Assembly (NCBI GenBank): GCA_017539025.1
Contig: JAFYHT010000034.1
Span: forward strand, 16,102-80,101
DNA from: Erysipelotrichaceae bacterium
GTDB taxonomy: Bacteria; Bacillota_I; Bacilli_A; Erysipelotrichales; Erysipelotrichaceae
Direction of reading: 5' to 3'
Length of the DNA: 64,000 nucleotides
The position numbers and the translations under genes are program-made. The notes beneath the pieces were generated by a model. That model searched no databases, had not been told where the DNA came from, and saw only the letters and a program-made list of their open reading frames with translations. Below, piece after piece: positions 20,811 to 29,521 of this stretch (position 1 is the stretch's first letter; each line of letters begins with the position of its first letter).

Positions 20811-21830
20811 TCACAGAAGCTTGTCTGCGATCTCTTTCTTCACCCTTCTTGGACCTCTGATCGCCTTGATTCCCAGAGAATTCAGATAAGAGAACGGATA
20901 ACGATCGTCTGGATACTTCTTCAGTTTCCTGATCCTCATCAGTCTATTGATCGAAACATTCTTATCCTGATAGAAATAAGGGATATCCACTTCTTCAGCC
21001 ATACACTGATATAAAATAGCCGAATACGGTGCAGCCACATAGAGATAAACGATATCTCCGACATGGATATCGGAAGACTGTTTCCAGTCGATGACTTCGT
21101 TTTTCTCAAAGGCACCGATCACATCATAGAACTGCGGATTGGCCGGAACGATCCAGACATCGCTTCCTTCGATCGTGTGATAGGACTGATCGATCAGAGA
21201 GAATAAGATCTCATCATCGATCGTATCATTCAATTCGATACTGATCCAGTTTTCCTTGTTCATATGATAGGCCTCATAGAAACCTTTTTCATTCAGTAAT
21301 GAAGCGATCGTATGCGGATCAGCCTTGACATCGATGATCTCTGTCTCACCCTTTTCCTTGCCGATCTTTGAACCATCGACATTCATGATGATCCCATACC
21401 ACTTGCCATTTTCTTTGTTGCGGAAGACTGCATAATCCGGATATTTCTTCCAGAGATATTCCGGCTTAGTTCCATACTCCTTCTTCATGTAGGAAACGAT
21501 CCTGGAAGTCTGTTTATACAGGTACGGATCTTTTTCAAAACACTTTTCTCTGATATCTTCCAGTATCTCGATATAAGCTTCCCTTACCTGCGAGACGAAA
21601 GCACCATAATGGGAATCGGAATAGATATTGGTATACTCTTCATTCAGTTCTTTCTCAATGACTTTTCCGCTTACATTTCCATCTTCATCAACAGAAACTT
21701 CTGCTCTAAACGTATTATCCAGAAAATCCTTTTCATAAACAAAATGGTTTTCATACATTTGAAAACCATAAGTCTTTAACTTCTTATAAACCGGGTGTGT
21801 TTTTCTGAATACTTCCTTCTCGATCTCCAT
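20811..21830 (-). CDS. MmcQ/YjbR-family protein fused to EVE-like domain
   Basis: A 339-residue two-domain protein. Residues about 1-218 match MmcQ/YjbR proteins, with the extended N-terminal part seen in Bacillota and the core PEYLWKKYPDYAVFRN, WYGIIMNVDGSKIG and NWISIELNDTIDDE. Residues about 224-339 (VWIVPANPQFYDVIGAF, then HVGDIVYLYVAAPYSAILYQCMA) look like an EVE/PUA-like fold, which in other proteins reads modified bases or RNA. The start ATG shares one base with the stop of the aminotransferase gene (TAATG), so the two are translationally coupled. Function is unknown; a nucleic-acid role is inference. Confidence 0.78.
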   Translation of the reverse strand: MEIEKEVFRKTHPVYKKLKTYGFQMYENHFVYEKDFLDNTFRAEVSVDEDGNVSGKVIEKELNEEYTNIYSDSHYGAFVSQVREAYIEILEDIREKCFEKDPYLYKQTSRIVSYMKKEYGTKPEYLWKKYPDYAVFRNKENGKWYGIIMNVDGSKIGKEKGETEIIDVKADPHTIASLLNEKGFYEAYHMNKENWISIELNDTIDDEILFSLIDQSYHTIEGSDVWIVPANPQFYDVIGAFEKNEVIDWKQSSDIHVGDIVYLYVAAPYSAILYQCMAEEVDIPYFYQDKNVSINRLMRIRKLKKYPDDRYPFSYLNSLGIKAIRGPRRVKKEIADKLL

Positions 21831-23017
21831 TAACAGCCTTTAAATTCCTTTGCGATCCTTTCAAACGCTTCCAGACACACAGACCTAGGAGAAGACAGAC
21901 ATGCCCTGTGGACCTGTGTCTTTCTTGAATCATCAAAGAAGAGTCCGGAATTCAATACGACACCGGCTTTTCTATAGATCCTGTCTACGACTTCTTCATC
22001 ACTTAAACCATAGTCAGAGAAATCGATATTGATGGAATAACCACCCTCCGGTCTGACAAGCTTTGCCTTAGGAAGATTTTCTTTAATGTACTCCATGCAG
22101 GTATCGATGTTGCCATCGATATATTCATTTAATGCATCGACCCAGGCATCTCCTTTTGTATAAGCGGAGATGACAGCCTGAATGCCAAATGGCGAAGGCA
22201 TGCCATAGAAATCCGCTCCCTGCTTCTTCAGTTTAGGATCACTGATGATGGCATTTGTCATCGCAAGACCTGCCAGATTGAACGTCTTATTGACAGCAGT
22301 ACAGGAGATCAGACCCTCAGGACCGCAGGCCTTCATCATCGGTTCGAATCCCTGACCTTTTCTTAAAATATCCGAATGAACTTCATCAGAAACAATCAGG
22401 ACACCATTCTTCCTGCAGATATCCGCGATCTTGTTCAGTTCTTCATGAGTAAAGACTCTTCCGGTCGGATTGTGAGGATGACACATGATGATCATCGTAT
22501 TGTTTTCATCTTTACACGCATCTTCCAAAGCATCAAAGTCGATCGTGAAATACTCATTGCCATCGTTGATCATCTGCACTTCAACGTATTTTCTGTTATT
22601 TCCTTCCACATCGCCATGATATCCGTAACAAGGTACCAGAACGATGACGCCTTCACCTTCCTTGGTATATCTTTTCACGAGCTGTGCGATGGCATCGTGT
22701 GTTCCCGGAAAATAGAAGATGTCGTCTTTGTCAAACTTCCATCCTTGTCTTCTTTCATACCAGCCGCAGACCGCTTGCCTGTAAGAATCAGGGATCGTTG
22801 AATATCCGAAGATCCCATGATCTGTCAGTTTCCTAAGATCCTCAATGATCTCCGGAGCCACTCTGAAATCCATATCTGCCGTCTCCAGACAGATCACATC
22901 ATCTCTGACTTCCTTGATTCCAAGAGAGTCCAGGATATATGAAGGATGCAACCACTTAGCCGAAAAAGAAAACGGGTCATGTATCCTGTCAATGATCTCA
23001 TCAAATTCGTATTTCAT
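21830..23017 (-). CDS. PatB/MalY-type C-S lyase (pyridoxal-phosphate aminotransferase fold)
   Basis: A 395-residue class I/II aminotransferase-fold enzyme of the PatB/MalY group, which cleave cystathionine or cysteine conjugates to a thiol, pyruvate and ammonia. The pyridoxal-phosphate lysine is K244 in SCTAVNKTFNLAGLA; HPHNPTGRVF and VSDEVHSDILRKG are characteristic of the group. GGGAGG lies 6 bases before the ATG. It is coupled by a TAATG overlap to the YjbR-EVE fusion downstream. Whether it serves methionine metabolism or degradation of S-conjugates is not evident. Confidence 0.92.
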   Translation of the reverse strand: MKYEFDEIIDRIHDPFSFSAKWLHPSYILDSLGIKEVRDDVICLETADMDFRVAPEIIEDLRKLTDHGIFGYSTIPDSYRQAVCGWYERRQGWKFDKDDIFYFPGTHDAIAQLVKRYTKEGEGVIVLVPCYGYHGDVEGNNRKYVEVQMINDGNEYFTIDFDALEDACKDENNTMIIMCHPHNPTGRVFTHEELNKIADICRKNGVLIVSDEVHSDILRKGQGFEPMMKACGPEGLISCTAVNKTFNLAGLAMTNAIISDPKLKKQGADFYGMPSPFGIQAVISAYTKGDAWVDALNEYIDGNIDTCMEYIKENLPKAKLVRPEGGYSINIDFSDYGLSDEEVVDRIYRKAGVVLNSGLFFDDSRKTQVHRACLSSPRSVCLEAFERIAKEFKGC

Positions 23018-23100
23018 AGTATTTCCTCCCTGATCTTACTTATCATTATCATTATAACCGAACCATACAGATCAAAAGATCACATCAGGAATCGGTATCG

Positions 23101-24230
23101 CTATTCAACACCTGTCAACGGGATCGAGTATCGTCTGTTGTCTGATGAAGACCCTTTCTCCGCTTTTCTGATCACAAACTGTGCTTGGATCACATTATCG
23201 ATATAGACCAGCTTCAATGTGTGTGTACCTGCATCCAGCGTCTTCAGATAAGCTTGCTTCAAAGTGAGTATCGTACTGCCGCTTCTTAGTTCATAATCGG
23301 TGGAACTGAGATCCTGGCCATCGACTTGTACCTTGACCAGTTTTTCCAGAGGACCGCCTGTTTTGACAGTCAATCCGTCTTTTCCGTTATCATCAAGATC
23401 GATCAGCTGATCATCCCCTTGAATCAGACCATATGGCGCATAATAAGAATCCATCTCCTGGATCAGCTTCAGGTTATATTGAGGATGATGCATCTTCATG
23501 ATCTCTGTGACATTTTTCATTACGGTTGCAAGATGATACATGCTGAGACTTTCCGGGGTGATCATTTCCTCTTTTTCAGGATCGTTTTTACCATTTTCAT
23601 ATCCCAGCTCATATAATCGTATATATTCATCAGTATATGCTTGTTTATATACTTCGAAATAATCATCTGACATCCAGCCTTCCTGATAGTAATCATCGCC
23701 ATCAGGAGAAGGCTCTTCATGATGATTGCCGGAATAATATATTTTCTGACTCTCTCTATTGCCTTTTGACTTGAATCACAGAACCCTTTGGCATCACCTT
23801 GCTTGCCGACAATGAAATTATTGCCTCATTCGGAATCATATTTCTCACCACGCAAAGTAATCACAAGCAACTGTTTGTTACCGACTTTCTTATGACCTAT
23901 CAGCATGCCCAATGAATTTAATGTTGGCTTTTCATTCATACCATAAACTTCAACATCCTGAAAACCGGTATCCGTTAATAAGCTCGTACAATATTCGCCA
24001 CCGCGAACCTCAAAAGTTGAAAGCGCCAGATTATATGACATGCTTAAAAGATGTTCATTATACTCTTTGCCGCTCTTCGAGAAATAATCATCACTGTAGT
24101 AATATACCTCTTGCGTCTCTTCTTCAAAAGCAGGCATATACCTGAATTTACCGGTCTGCACTGATTCAGCCTTCACAGCAAAAGGAATCAGCAAGGCAAC
24201 AGCAATGATCGTTATCAGAATTTTTCTCAT
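23101..24230 (-). pseudogene. Decayed secreted lipase-like protein (nonsense mutation, internal deletion)
   Basis: The 5' part (24230 to 23826) encodes a signal peptide (MRKILITIIAVALLIPFAVKA) and the start of a lipase class 3-like protein through VITLRGEKYDSE. Next is TGA where the family has Trp, and the same frame continues past it as GNNFIVGKQGDAKGF...KAIERVRKYI. The reading then shifts to another frame at YYSGNHHEEP, which runs to 23101 through an X2-like beta domain and ends SIPLTGVE, the start of a sorting-like motif with no hydrophobic anchor after it. The middle of the protein, expected to hold the nucleophile serine, is missing. Its ATG overlaps the kinase gene stop by 4 bases (ATGA), so it was once its coupled partner. 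Confidence 0.82.
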
Positions 24231-25159
24231 ATGGTTTTGCCTTCTTTCCTCGTACTCATCAGCGGCAGGAACTTTTCGATCGTTTCTGCAGTAATATCTT
24301 CCAGCTGGGAAGCTGTGGCATTGCCAGCCGCACCGCCGTATCTTAATGCGATCTCCCTGTCACCTGTTTCGATCAGTTTTCCCAGGAATGCCGCCAGCAT
24401 CGCATCACCGGCACCAACCTTATTAACAAGAACGGTGTCAGGTTGGATCAGATACAGGAAACCATCTTCATCGGAAAGCAGAGCTCCATCCTTCCCTAAA
24501 GACAGCAGTATCTTTTCGATCCCCTCTTCATGAAGGCTCTTCAGAGCCTTCTTTGCCTGATCGATATTCATATCAGGATTCCCTGTCAGCAATCCAAGCT
24601 CATAGAGATTTGGTTTGATCAACATCGGCCTACATCTCTTCAATGTTTCCGGAGTGATCTTTTCCATATCAATGACCAGCTTCGCTCCTTTTTCATGGAC
24701 ATGGTCACATAAAAGGATCAGATCATTTTCATCAAAACCCTTCATCATGCTTCCGGAGATCACTGCAACATCCTCTTCACTCAGACCATCTGCGATCTTC
24801 AACAATGTTTCCTTTGCCTTATCATCGACAAGTGGACCGTCACCATTGATGCACAAAGCCTTTTTATTGTAATGAGCTTTCATATTGATGCGGTTGACTC
24901 CATCCACTTCCACATCAATGATCTCAATGTTTTTATCTTTTTCTGTTTCTTTTCTGATAAAGTCTCCGGTAAAACCTCCCAAAAGCACAACCGCCTTTGA
25001 TCGGATATTCAGTAAAGAAAGGACACGGGAAACATTCAGACCTTTTCCACCCGCTTTGAATATCGCATCTGTACCTCTGTTGACCTCATCAACCATCAGT
25101 TCATTCTGAATGCTCAAGAAATAATCAACAGCGGGGTTCAATGTAAATGTATAGATCAT
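24227..25159 (-). CDS. 1-phosphofructokinase-like PfkB sugar kinase
   Basis: A 310-residue ribokinase/PfkB-family kinase of the FruK/LacC branch, phosphorylating a phosphorylated hexose such as fructose 1-phosphate or tagatose 6-phosphate with ATP. The N-terminal TLNPAVDYFLSI and GGKGLNVSRVL substrate motifs are present, as is the C-terminal PfkB signature VNKVGAGDAMLAAFLG with the catalytic aspartate. Length is normal. GAAAGGAGA precedes the ATG. No fructose PTS or FruR gene adjoins it, so the substrate assignment is only by family; the symbol fruK would be premature. Confidence 0.87.
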   Translation of the reverse strand: MIYTFTLNPAVDYFLSIQNELMVDEVNRGTDAIFKAGGKGLNVSRVLSLLNIRSKAVVLLGGFTGDFIRKETEKDKNIEIIDVEVDGVNRINMKAHYNKKALCINGDGPLVDDKAKETLLKIADGLSEEDVAVISGSMMKGFDENDLILLCDHVHEKGAKLVIDMEKITPETLKRCRPMLIKPNLYELGLLTGNPDMNIDQAKKALKSLHEEGIEKILLSLGKDGALLSDEDGFLYLIQPDTVLVNKVGAGDAMLAAFLGKLIETGDREIALRYGGAAGNATASQLEDITAETIEKFLPLMSTRKEGKTI

Positions 25160-25171
25160 GGAATCTCCTTT

Positions 25172-25576
25172 CTATACAATCATGATACAAGGTTCATCAT
25201 AATATTTCATAACACTGTCGCTTGTCATAAGATACATCTTTTCTCTTTTTGCCTGTGCGATCAGAGCTCTGTCAAACGGATCATGATTCACTAAACCTGA
25301 TTCCTTTACCTGCAGATCATCCAGACAGACCGCATCTTTCGGTTTGAGCGGCATGGTGTAATAACCTGCTTCCAGGCTTTTCTCATAAAGATCTTTACCA
25401 CTCTTCTTCATCAATGCAGGGTTTTTCATGTGTTTGATACTGATCTCCATAACCGAAACAGCAGAGAAATAGATATTATTGTCAGGATCATTGATCAGTT
25501 CTTTTGCGTTTTGAGAAAGAACCGGATCATCTTCCAAGGCCCAGATCAGGATGTGTGTGTCTAATATAATATCCAT
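25172..25576 (-). CDS. PIN-domain toxin (VapC-like ribonuclease)
   Basis: A 134-residue PIN-domain protein. The first acidic residue is D6 in IILDTHILIWAL, and DPFDRALIAQAKREKMYLMTSD near the end carries the conserved aspartates that coordinate the metal. It belongs to the subgroup paired with Phd/YefM antitoxins. It starts 2 bases after the antitoxin stop, with GGAGAA as ribosome site, a typical toxin-antitoxin layout. Expected activity is cleavage of tRNA or other RNA when freed from the antitoxin. Confidence 0.92.
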   Translation of the reverse strand: MDIILDTHILIWALEDDPVLSQNAKELINDPDNNIYFSAVSVMEISIKHMKNPALMKKSGKDLYEKSLEAGYYTMPLKPKDAVCLDDLQVKESGLVNHDPFDRALIAQAKREKMYLMTSDSVMKYYDEPCIMIV

Positions 25577-25578
25577 AG

Positions 25579-25821
25579 CTATTCTCCATAAAAATCCTTT
25601 GCGATCTCCTCGTTAAGAGAATTAAATTCTTCGAGATCAACGTGCCCAAAAAAACCTTTCGCAACTCCGATCCTCTTGCTTTGTGGTTTTTTATAAAGAA
25701 CGATCTTCGCCACCGGTTTGTTATCCCTGGCTACGATAATTTCATCTTCTTCCTTGTTTTCCAGTAGTCTGATCAGTTTTGAAAAATTGGTCTTCGCTTC
25801 CAACATATTGACTTTTACCAT
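25579..25821 (-). CDS. Phd/YefM-family antitoxin
   Basis: An 80-residue antitoxin. The N-terminal part (MLEAKTNFSKLIRLLENKEEDEIIVARDNKPVAKIV in outline) is the Phd/YefM DNA-binding domain; the C-terminal tail, ending LNEEIAKDFYGE, would mask the PIN toxin. AGGTGA precedes the ATG. A short inverted repeat (CTTGGT / ACCAAG, about 25851-25876) lies upstream and could be the autoregulatory operator, though it is brief. Confidence 0.9.
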   Translation of the reverse strand: MVKVNMLEAKTNFSKLIRLLENKEEDEIIVARDNKPVAKIVLYKKPQSKRIGVAKGFFGHVDLEEFNSLNEEIAKDFYGE

Positions 25822-25884
25822 AAATCACCTCACCATCATCATACTTTGCTTAGTCAGCTTGGTCAAGCAAAACCAAGACGAAAG

Positions 25885-25910
25885 AAAAGTAACGGTTTCC
25901 CGTTACTTTT
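25885..25910 (-). terminator. Terminator after telA
   Basis: An 11-bp perfect stem (AAAAGTAACGG / CCGTTACTTTT) with a 4-base loop and flanking T/A runs, 20 bases after the telA stop. It would end the rsmG-noc-parA-parB-telA transcript and separates it from the antitoxin gene. Confidence 0.85.
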
Positions 25911-25929
25911 TGTGCTATAGATTCAGAAA

Positions 25930-27105
25930 CTATTTGTTGATGACATCAGTCAGTTCATGCTGAAGCTGAGTTTCGATCCTGCGCAGTTCTGTTTGTGCAG
26001 CCAGTCTCTTTTCTCTGCCTTCCGTCTGGATACGTTTGACTTCTTCCAGAGTTTCGATGAGCTTCTTGTTGGTCTCGGTAAGAGTCTCGATATCGACGAT
26101 ACCTCTTTCAGATTCCTTAGCGGTCTCGATCGTAGCCATCTTCAGGTTCTCAGCATTTTCCTTCAACATCTTGTTGGTCATCTCGGATACTTCATTCTGA
26201 GCCTTAACAGCTTCCTTGGAATGAGCGATACCCAGAGCGATCAACATCTGTGACTTCCAGAGAGGAATCGTGTTGACCAGAGTGGACTGGATCTTTTCCG
26301 TCATCAGAGTATCGTTGTTCTGAACGAGTCTGATCTGCGGAGCCATCTGGATGGAAACCATCCTTGTCAGTTCCAGGTCATGCAGCTTCTTCTCGAAACG
26401 GGTGATCGCTTCGGAAAGGTCATTGGCTGCCTGTGCATCTTCAGGAAGACCTGATTCTTCTGCCTTCTTCAAAGCAGCCGGAAGGTCGTTCTTCTTGATC
26501 TCTTCCAGTCTCTTGTAACCGGCAAGGATGTACATCGTCAGTTCCTTGAAGTTGACCAGGTTCTTTTCATATAACTGATCCAGTAAGGAGATATCCTTCA
26601 TCAGAGTGATCTGATGATTCTCTAAGATCTTGACGATCTTGTCGACATTCTGATTTGCACTGTCATATTTTGCCTTGACATCATTGATCGAGTTGGAACC
26701 CTTCTTGAAGAGTTTCGCAAAGAAATTGTCATTCTTCTCGTCAACATCAAAGTTTCTCAACTGTGCAACCAGCTCCAGTAATGTATCACCGACAGTATCG
26801 ATGTCCTTGGTCCTGACATTCTTTAAAGCGGTATCGGAGAAATCTGCGACCTTGCTTTGAGCAGTAGCGCCATACTGTAAGACCGTATTTGTCTCCATGA
26901 TATCGATCTGCTGAGAGAAGTCATTGACCATCTTCTTTTCTTCTTCACTCAGACTGGAATCATCCAGTTTCGCATAACCTACGACATCGGAAACAGGAAC
27001 TGTCGCATGTTCCTTTTCTTCTTCGACTTCTTCTTCAGTCAAAGTTTCTTCTTCAACTTTTTCTTCCCCTAAAGTAAGAACGATTTTTTCTTCATTTTCA
27101 GCCAT
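25930..27105 (-). CDS. telA: TelA/KlaA-family toxic anion resistance protein
   Basis: A 391-residue cytoplasmic protein of the TelA family, largely alpha-helical with strongly charged coiled-coil stretches. The core from YAKLDDSSLSEEEKKMVNDF to the ENLKMATIETAKESERGIVDI helix matches the family, which is named for tellurite resistance on plasmids but also linked to envelope stress and bacteriocin tolerance. The N-terminal about 35 residues are very acidic. It starts 15 bases after the parB stop with GAAAGGAA as ribosome site and so belongs to the chromosome-partition operon. Confidence 0.9.
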   Translation of the reverse strand: MAENEEKIVLTLGEEKVEEETLTEEEVEEEKEHATVPVSDVVGYAKLDDSSLSEEEKKMVNDFSQQIDIMETNTVLQYGATAQSKVADFSDTALKNVRTKDIDTVGDTLLELVAQLRNFDVDEKNDNFFAKLFKKGSNSINDVKAKYDSANQNVDKIVKILENHQITLMKDISLLDQLYEKNLVNFKELTMYILAGYKRLEEIKKNDLPAALKKAEESGLPEDAQAANDLSEAITRFEKKLHDLELTRMVSIQMAPQIRLVQNNDTLMTEKIQSTLVNTIPLWKSQMLIALGIAHSKEAVKAQNEVSEMTNKMLKENAENLKMATIETAKESERGIVDIETLTETNKKLIETLEEVKRIQTEGREKRLAAQTELRRIETQLQHELTDVINK

Positions 27106-27120
27106 ATTGATAATTCCTTT

Positions 27121-27993
27121 CTAGTCCTCAATGACCCCCATGATATCCAATATCCTGTTCAAGTCCTCAGTATCAGTATAGCTGATATTGATGGCTTTGT
27201 TTCTGATTTCCACCTTTGTGCCAAATTTCTTGCGCAGACGGTCTTCCACATCCTCCGTAAACGGATCGCTTTTCTTGACAGACGGCTTTTTCGGCTCTCC
27301 CTTTTTCTTGCTGCACAGCCTTTCCAGTTCTCTGACACTCAGACCTTCCTTGACAGTCTTTTTCGCCAGCTCGATCATGCGATCTTCTTCTTCCAGAGAA
27401 AGCAGAGTTCTTGCCTGGCCATAGGACAACTTGCCCTGATTGACCATATCTCTGATCTCCTGAGGAAGAGTCAGCAGTCTCAACATGTTTGCCACATTGG
27501 TCCTGGACTTGCCGATACGCTTTGCCAGCTCATCCTGGGTATAGCCCAGTTTCTTGATCAGCTGCTGGTAGGCGACAGCCTCTTCGATCGCCGTCAGATC
27601 CTTTCTCTGGATGTTCTCCAGCAGAGAGATCTCCATCATCTGCTTGTCATCGAAATCCACGATGATTGCCGGAATGTCTTTCTGATCCGCAAGCTTGGAA
27701 GCTCTTAATCTTCTTTCACCTGCCACCAGTTCATAGCCGCTCAGCGACTTCCTGACCAAGATCGGCTGGAAGACGCCGTTTTCCCTGATCGAATCTGCCA
27801 GTTCTTTCAATCCGTTTTCATCAAACTCCTTGCGGGGCTGATAAGGATTGGGCCTGATCTGTGCGATCGGCAGCTTTGTCTGGCTATTGCCGTAAGATTC
27901 CGCAGCACCTTTTTCGATATCATCCAGGAAGGAATCGATATTCTCACCGAATATCGCATCCAAGCCCTTGCCAAGCTTCTTCTTAGCCGCCAT
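27121..27993 (-). CDS. parB: Chromosome partitioning protein ParB (Spo0J)
   Basis: A 290-residue ParB. The N-terminal CTP-binding domain has PNPYQPRKEF, ELVAGERRLRAS (the GERR motif) and ENIQRKDL; the middle helix-turn-helix contains LGYTQDELAKRIGKSRTNVANML; the C-terminal dimerisation domain follows a basic linker. It binds parS and spreads as a CTP-dependent clamp, loading SMC. It overlaps parA by 11 bases. No parS palindrome was spotted in the window, so the sites must lie elsewhere. Confidence 0.96.
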   Translation of the reverse strand: MAAKKKLGKGLDAIFGENIDSFLDDIEKGAAESYGNSQTKLPIAQIRPNPYQPRKEFDENGLKELADSIRENGVFQPILVRKSLSGYELVAGERRLRASKLADQKDIPAIIVDFDDKQMMEISLLENIQRKDLTAIEEAVAYQQLIKKLGYTQDELAKRIGKSRTNVANMLRLLTLPQEIRDMVNQGKLSYGQARTLLSLEEEDRMIELAKKTVKEGLSVRELERLCSKKKGEPKKPSVKKSDPFTEDVEDRLRKKFGTKVEIRNKAINISYTDTEDLNRILDIMGVIED

Positions 27994-28762
27994 AATTGCC
28001 CTCCGAAGCGATCACTTCTCGAGTCAAAGCGACATAAGCCTTAGCACCCTCGGAATTGATCGCATAGTCATAGATCGACAAGCCCATACTCGGAGCCTCG
28101 GAAAGCTTGATGTTTCTCGGGATATATGTCTTGTATGCCTTCTCCTTGAAGTGCTTCCTGATCTCCTGACCGACTTCCGCCGAAAGATTGGTCCTGGCAT
28201 CATACATCGTCAGTAAGACACCCTCGATCTTCAGACTCGGATTGAAAAGCTTCTGTACCAGTCTGATCGTCTGTAAGAGCTGTGTGATACCTTCCAGTGC
28301 ATAATACTCGCTCTGTACCGGGATCAGTACGGAATCCGCTGCCGTCAAGGCGTTGGTATTGAGTAAGCCAAGTGATGGCGGACAATCGATGATGATGTAA
28401 TCGTAGTTGTCCTTGATCGGAGCTAAGGCATTCTTCAATAACTGTTCCCTGTTCTCCTCGATCTTCGCCAGTTCGAGATCTGCACCGGCCAGATTGATGT
28501 TTGCCGGAAGCAGATGAAGCGGCGGTTTTGGAAGAGACTTCAGACATTCTTTGACATCCGTATCATTGAGGATGGCATCATAGACTGTCAGATCTCTTAA
28601 ACCGACTCTGTGGCCTACGCCTTGAGTCGCATTGCCCTGCGGATCAAAGTCCACAAGCAGTACTTTCTTGTTCAGATATGCCAGACCGGCAGCCAGGTTG
28701 ATACTGGTCGTCGTCTTGCCGACTCCGCCTTTCTGATTTGCGATCGCAATCGTTCTTGCCAT
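27983..28762 (-). CDS. parA: Chromosome partitioning ATPase ParA (Soj)
   Basis: A 259-residue ParA/MinD-type ATPase. The deviant Walker A motif KGGVGKTTTSINLA lies near residue 11, followed by VDFDPQGNAT and the Walker B region YIIIDCPPSLG. With no N-terminal DNA-binding extension it is the short chromosomal Soj type, which binds DNA nonspecifically as an ATP dimer and regulates ParB and initiation. It lies 9 bases after the noc stop and overlaps parB. Confidence 0.96.
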   Translation of the reverse strand: MARTIAIANQKGGVGKTTTSINLAAGLAYLNKKVLLVDFDPQGNATQGVGHRVGLRDLTVYDAILNDTDVKECLKSLPKPPLHLLPANINLAGADLELAKIEENREQLLKNALAPIKDNYDYIIIDCPPSLGLLNTNALTAADSVLIPVQSEYYALEGITQLLQTIRLVQKLFNPSLKIEGVLLTMYDARTNLSAEVGQEIRKHFKEKAYKTYIPRNIKLSEAPSMGLSIYDYAINSEGAKAYVALTREVIASEGNYGG

Positions 28763-28771
28763 GTCTGCCTC

Positions 28772-29521
28772 CTATTTCTTCATCTTGATGACGATCTTTA
28801 CATTGTCGTCATATTCAGTCACATTAAAATCCGCATCGATCCCGGACTTCCTGCAAAGCTCATAAGCTTCCCTGATCGTATTGACACCGATCTTCAGATT
28901 ACCGGAAACGCCCTTGGAATGTTGCTTGGTCGTAAGCTGTTTGATATATTCTTCCGTCTTGGAAACGTTGTATTGCCTGTTGGTGATCGTCAGATAGACT
29001 TCTTCCAGTTTCTCCTCCGGAACATTCAGTAACGCTCTGGCATGTCTCTCGGTGATCGTACCATGAGAGATCGCCTGTTTGATATACTCCGGAAGTTTCA
29101 GTAATCTCAACTTGTTTGCGACGGTGGATTGTCTGTAACCCAGTCTTTCTGCCAGTTCACTTTGTGTCAGGTTTTCACTTGTCATGATCCTGCGCATCGC
29201 CATCGCCTGCTCGATCGCATTGAGATCTTCTCTTTGCAGGTTCTCGATCAGAGCCAGATTCGCCGATTCGTCATCCGTCGAATCCATGATGATGGCCTCG
29301 ATATCACTTGCCCCATTCAAAAGACATGCGCGATATCTTCTCTCACCGGCGATCAGCTCAAATTTATCACCGTTTTTCCTTACAGTGATCGGCTGCAGTA
29401 AACCGTTCTGTTTGATGGACTCGGCAAGCCCCTTGATCGATTCATCATAAAAATCCAGCCTTGGCTGATTCTTGTTGGGAATGATCTTATTCAGTTTGAT
29501 TTTTACTATTTCTTTTTTCAT
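28772..29521 (-). CDS. noc: ParB-paralogue, Noc-like nucleoid occlusion protein without membrane helix
   Basis: A 249-residue ParB-family protein in the genomic position of noc (between rsmG and parA). The CTP-binding domain has PNKNQPRLDF, ELIAGERRYRAC and ENLQREDL; the helix-turn-helix has LTQSELAERLGYRQSTVANKLR. The start overlaps rsmG by 4 bases (ATGA). The chain begins directly with the first ParB strand (MKKEIVKIKLNKIIPN), so it lacks the N-terminal amphipathic helix by which Bacillus subtilis Noc attaches to membrane. It may be a second ParB-like clamp with a different role. Confidence 0.85.
   Translation of the reverse strand: MKKEIVKIKLNKIIPNKNQPRLDFYDESIKGLAESIKQNGLLQPITVRKNGDKFELIAGERRYRACLLNGASDIEAIIMDSTDDESANLALIENLQREDLNAIEQAMAMRRIMTSENLTQSELAERLGYRQSTVANKLRLLKLPEYIKQAISHGTITERHARALLNVPEEKLEEVYLTITNRQYNVSKTEEYIKQLTTKQHSKGVSGNLKIGVNTIREAYELCRKSGIDADFNVTEYDDNVKIVIKMKK

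Noticed and set aside
23826..23828. TGA read as Trp (alternative code)
   Set aside because: TGA is the genuine stop of many intact genes here (thyA, rsmG, ATGA overlaps) and TGG is used for Trp, so the in-frame TGA marks a pseudogene.
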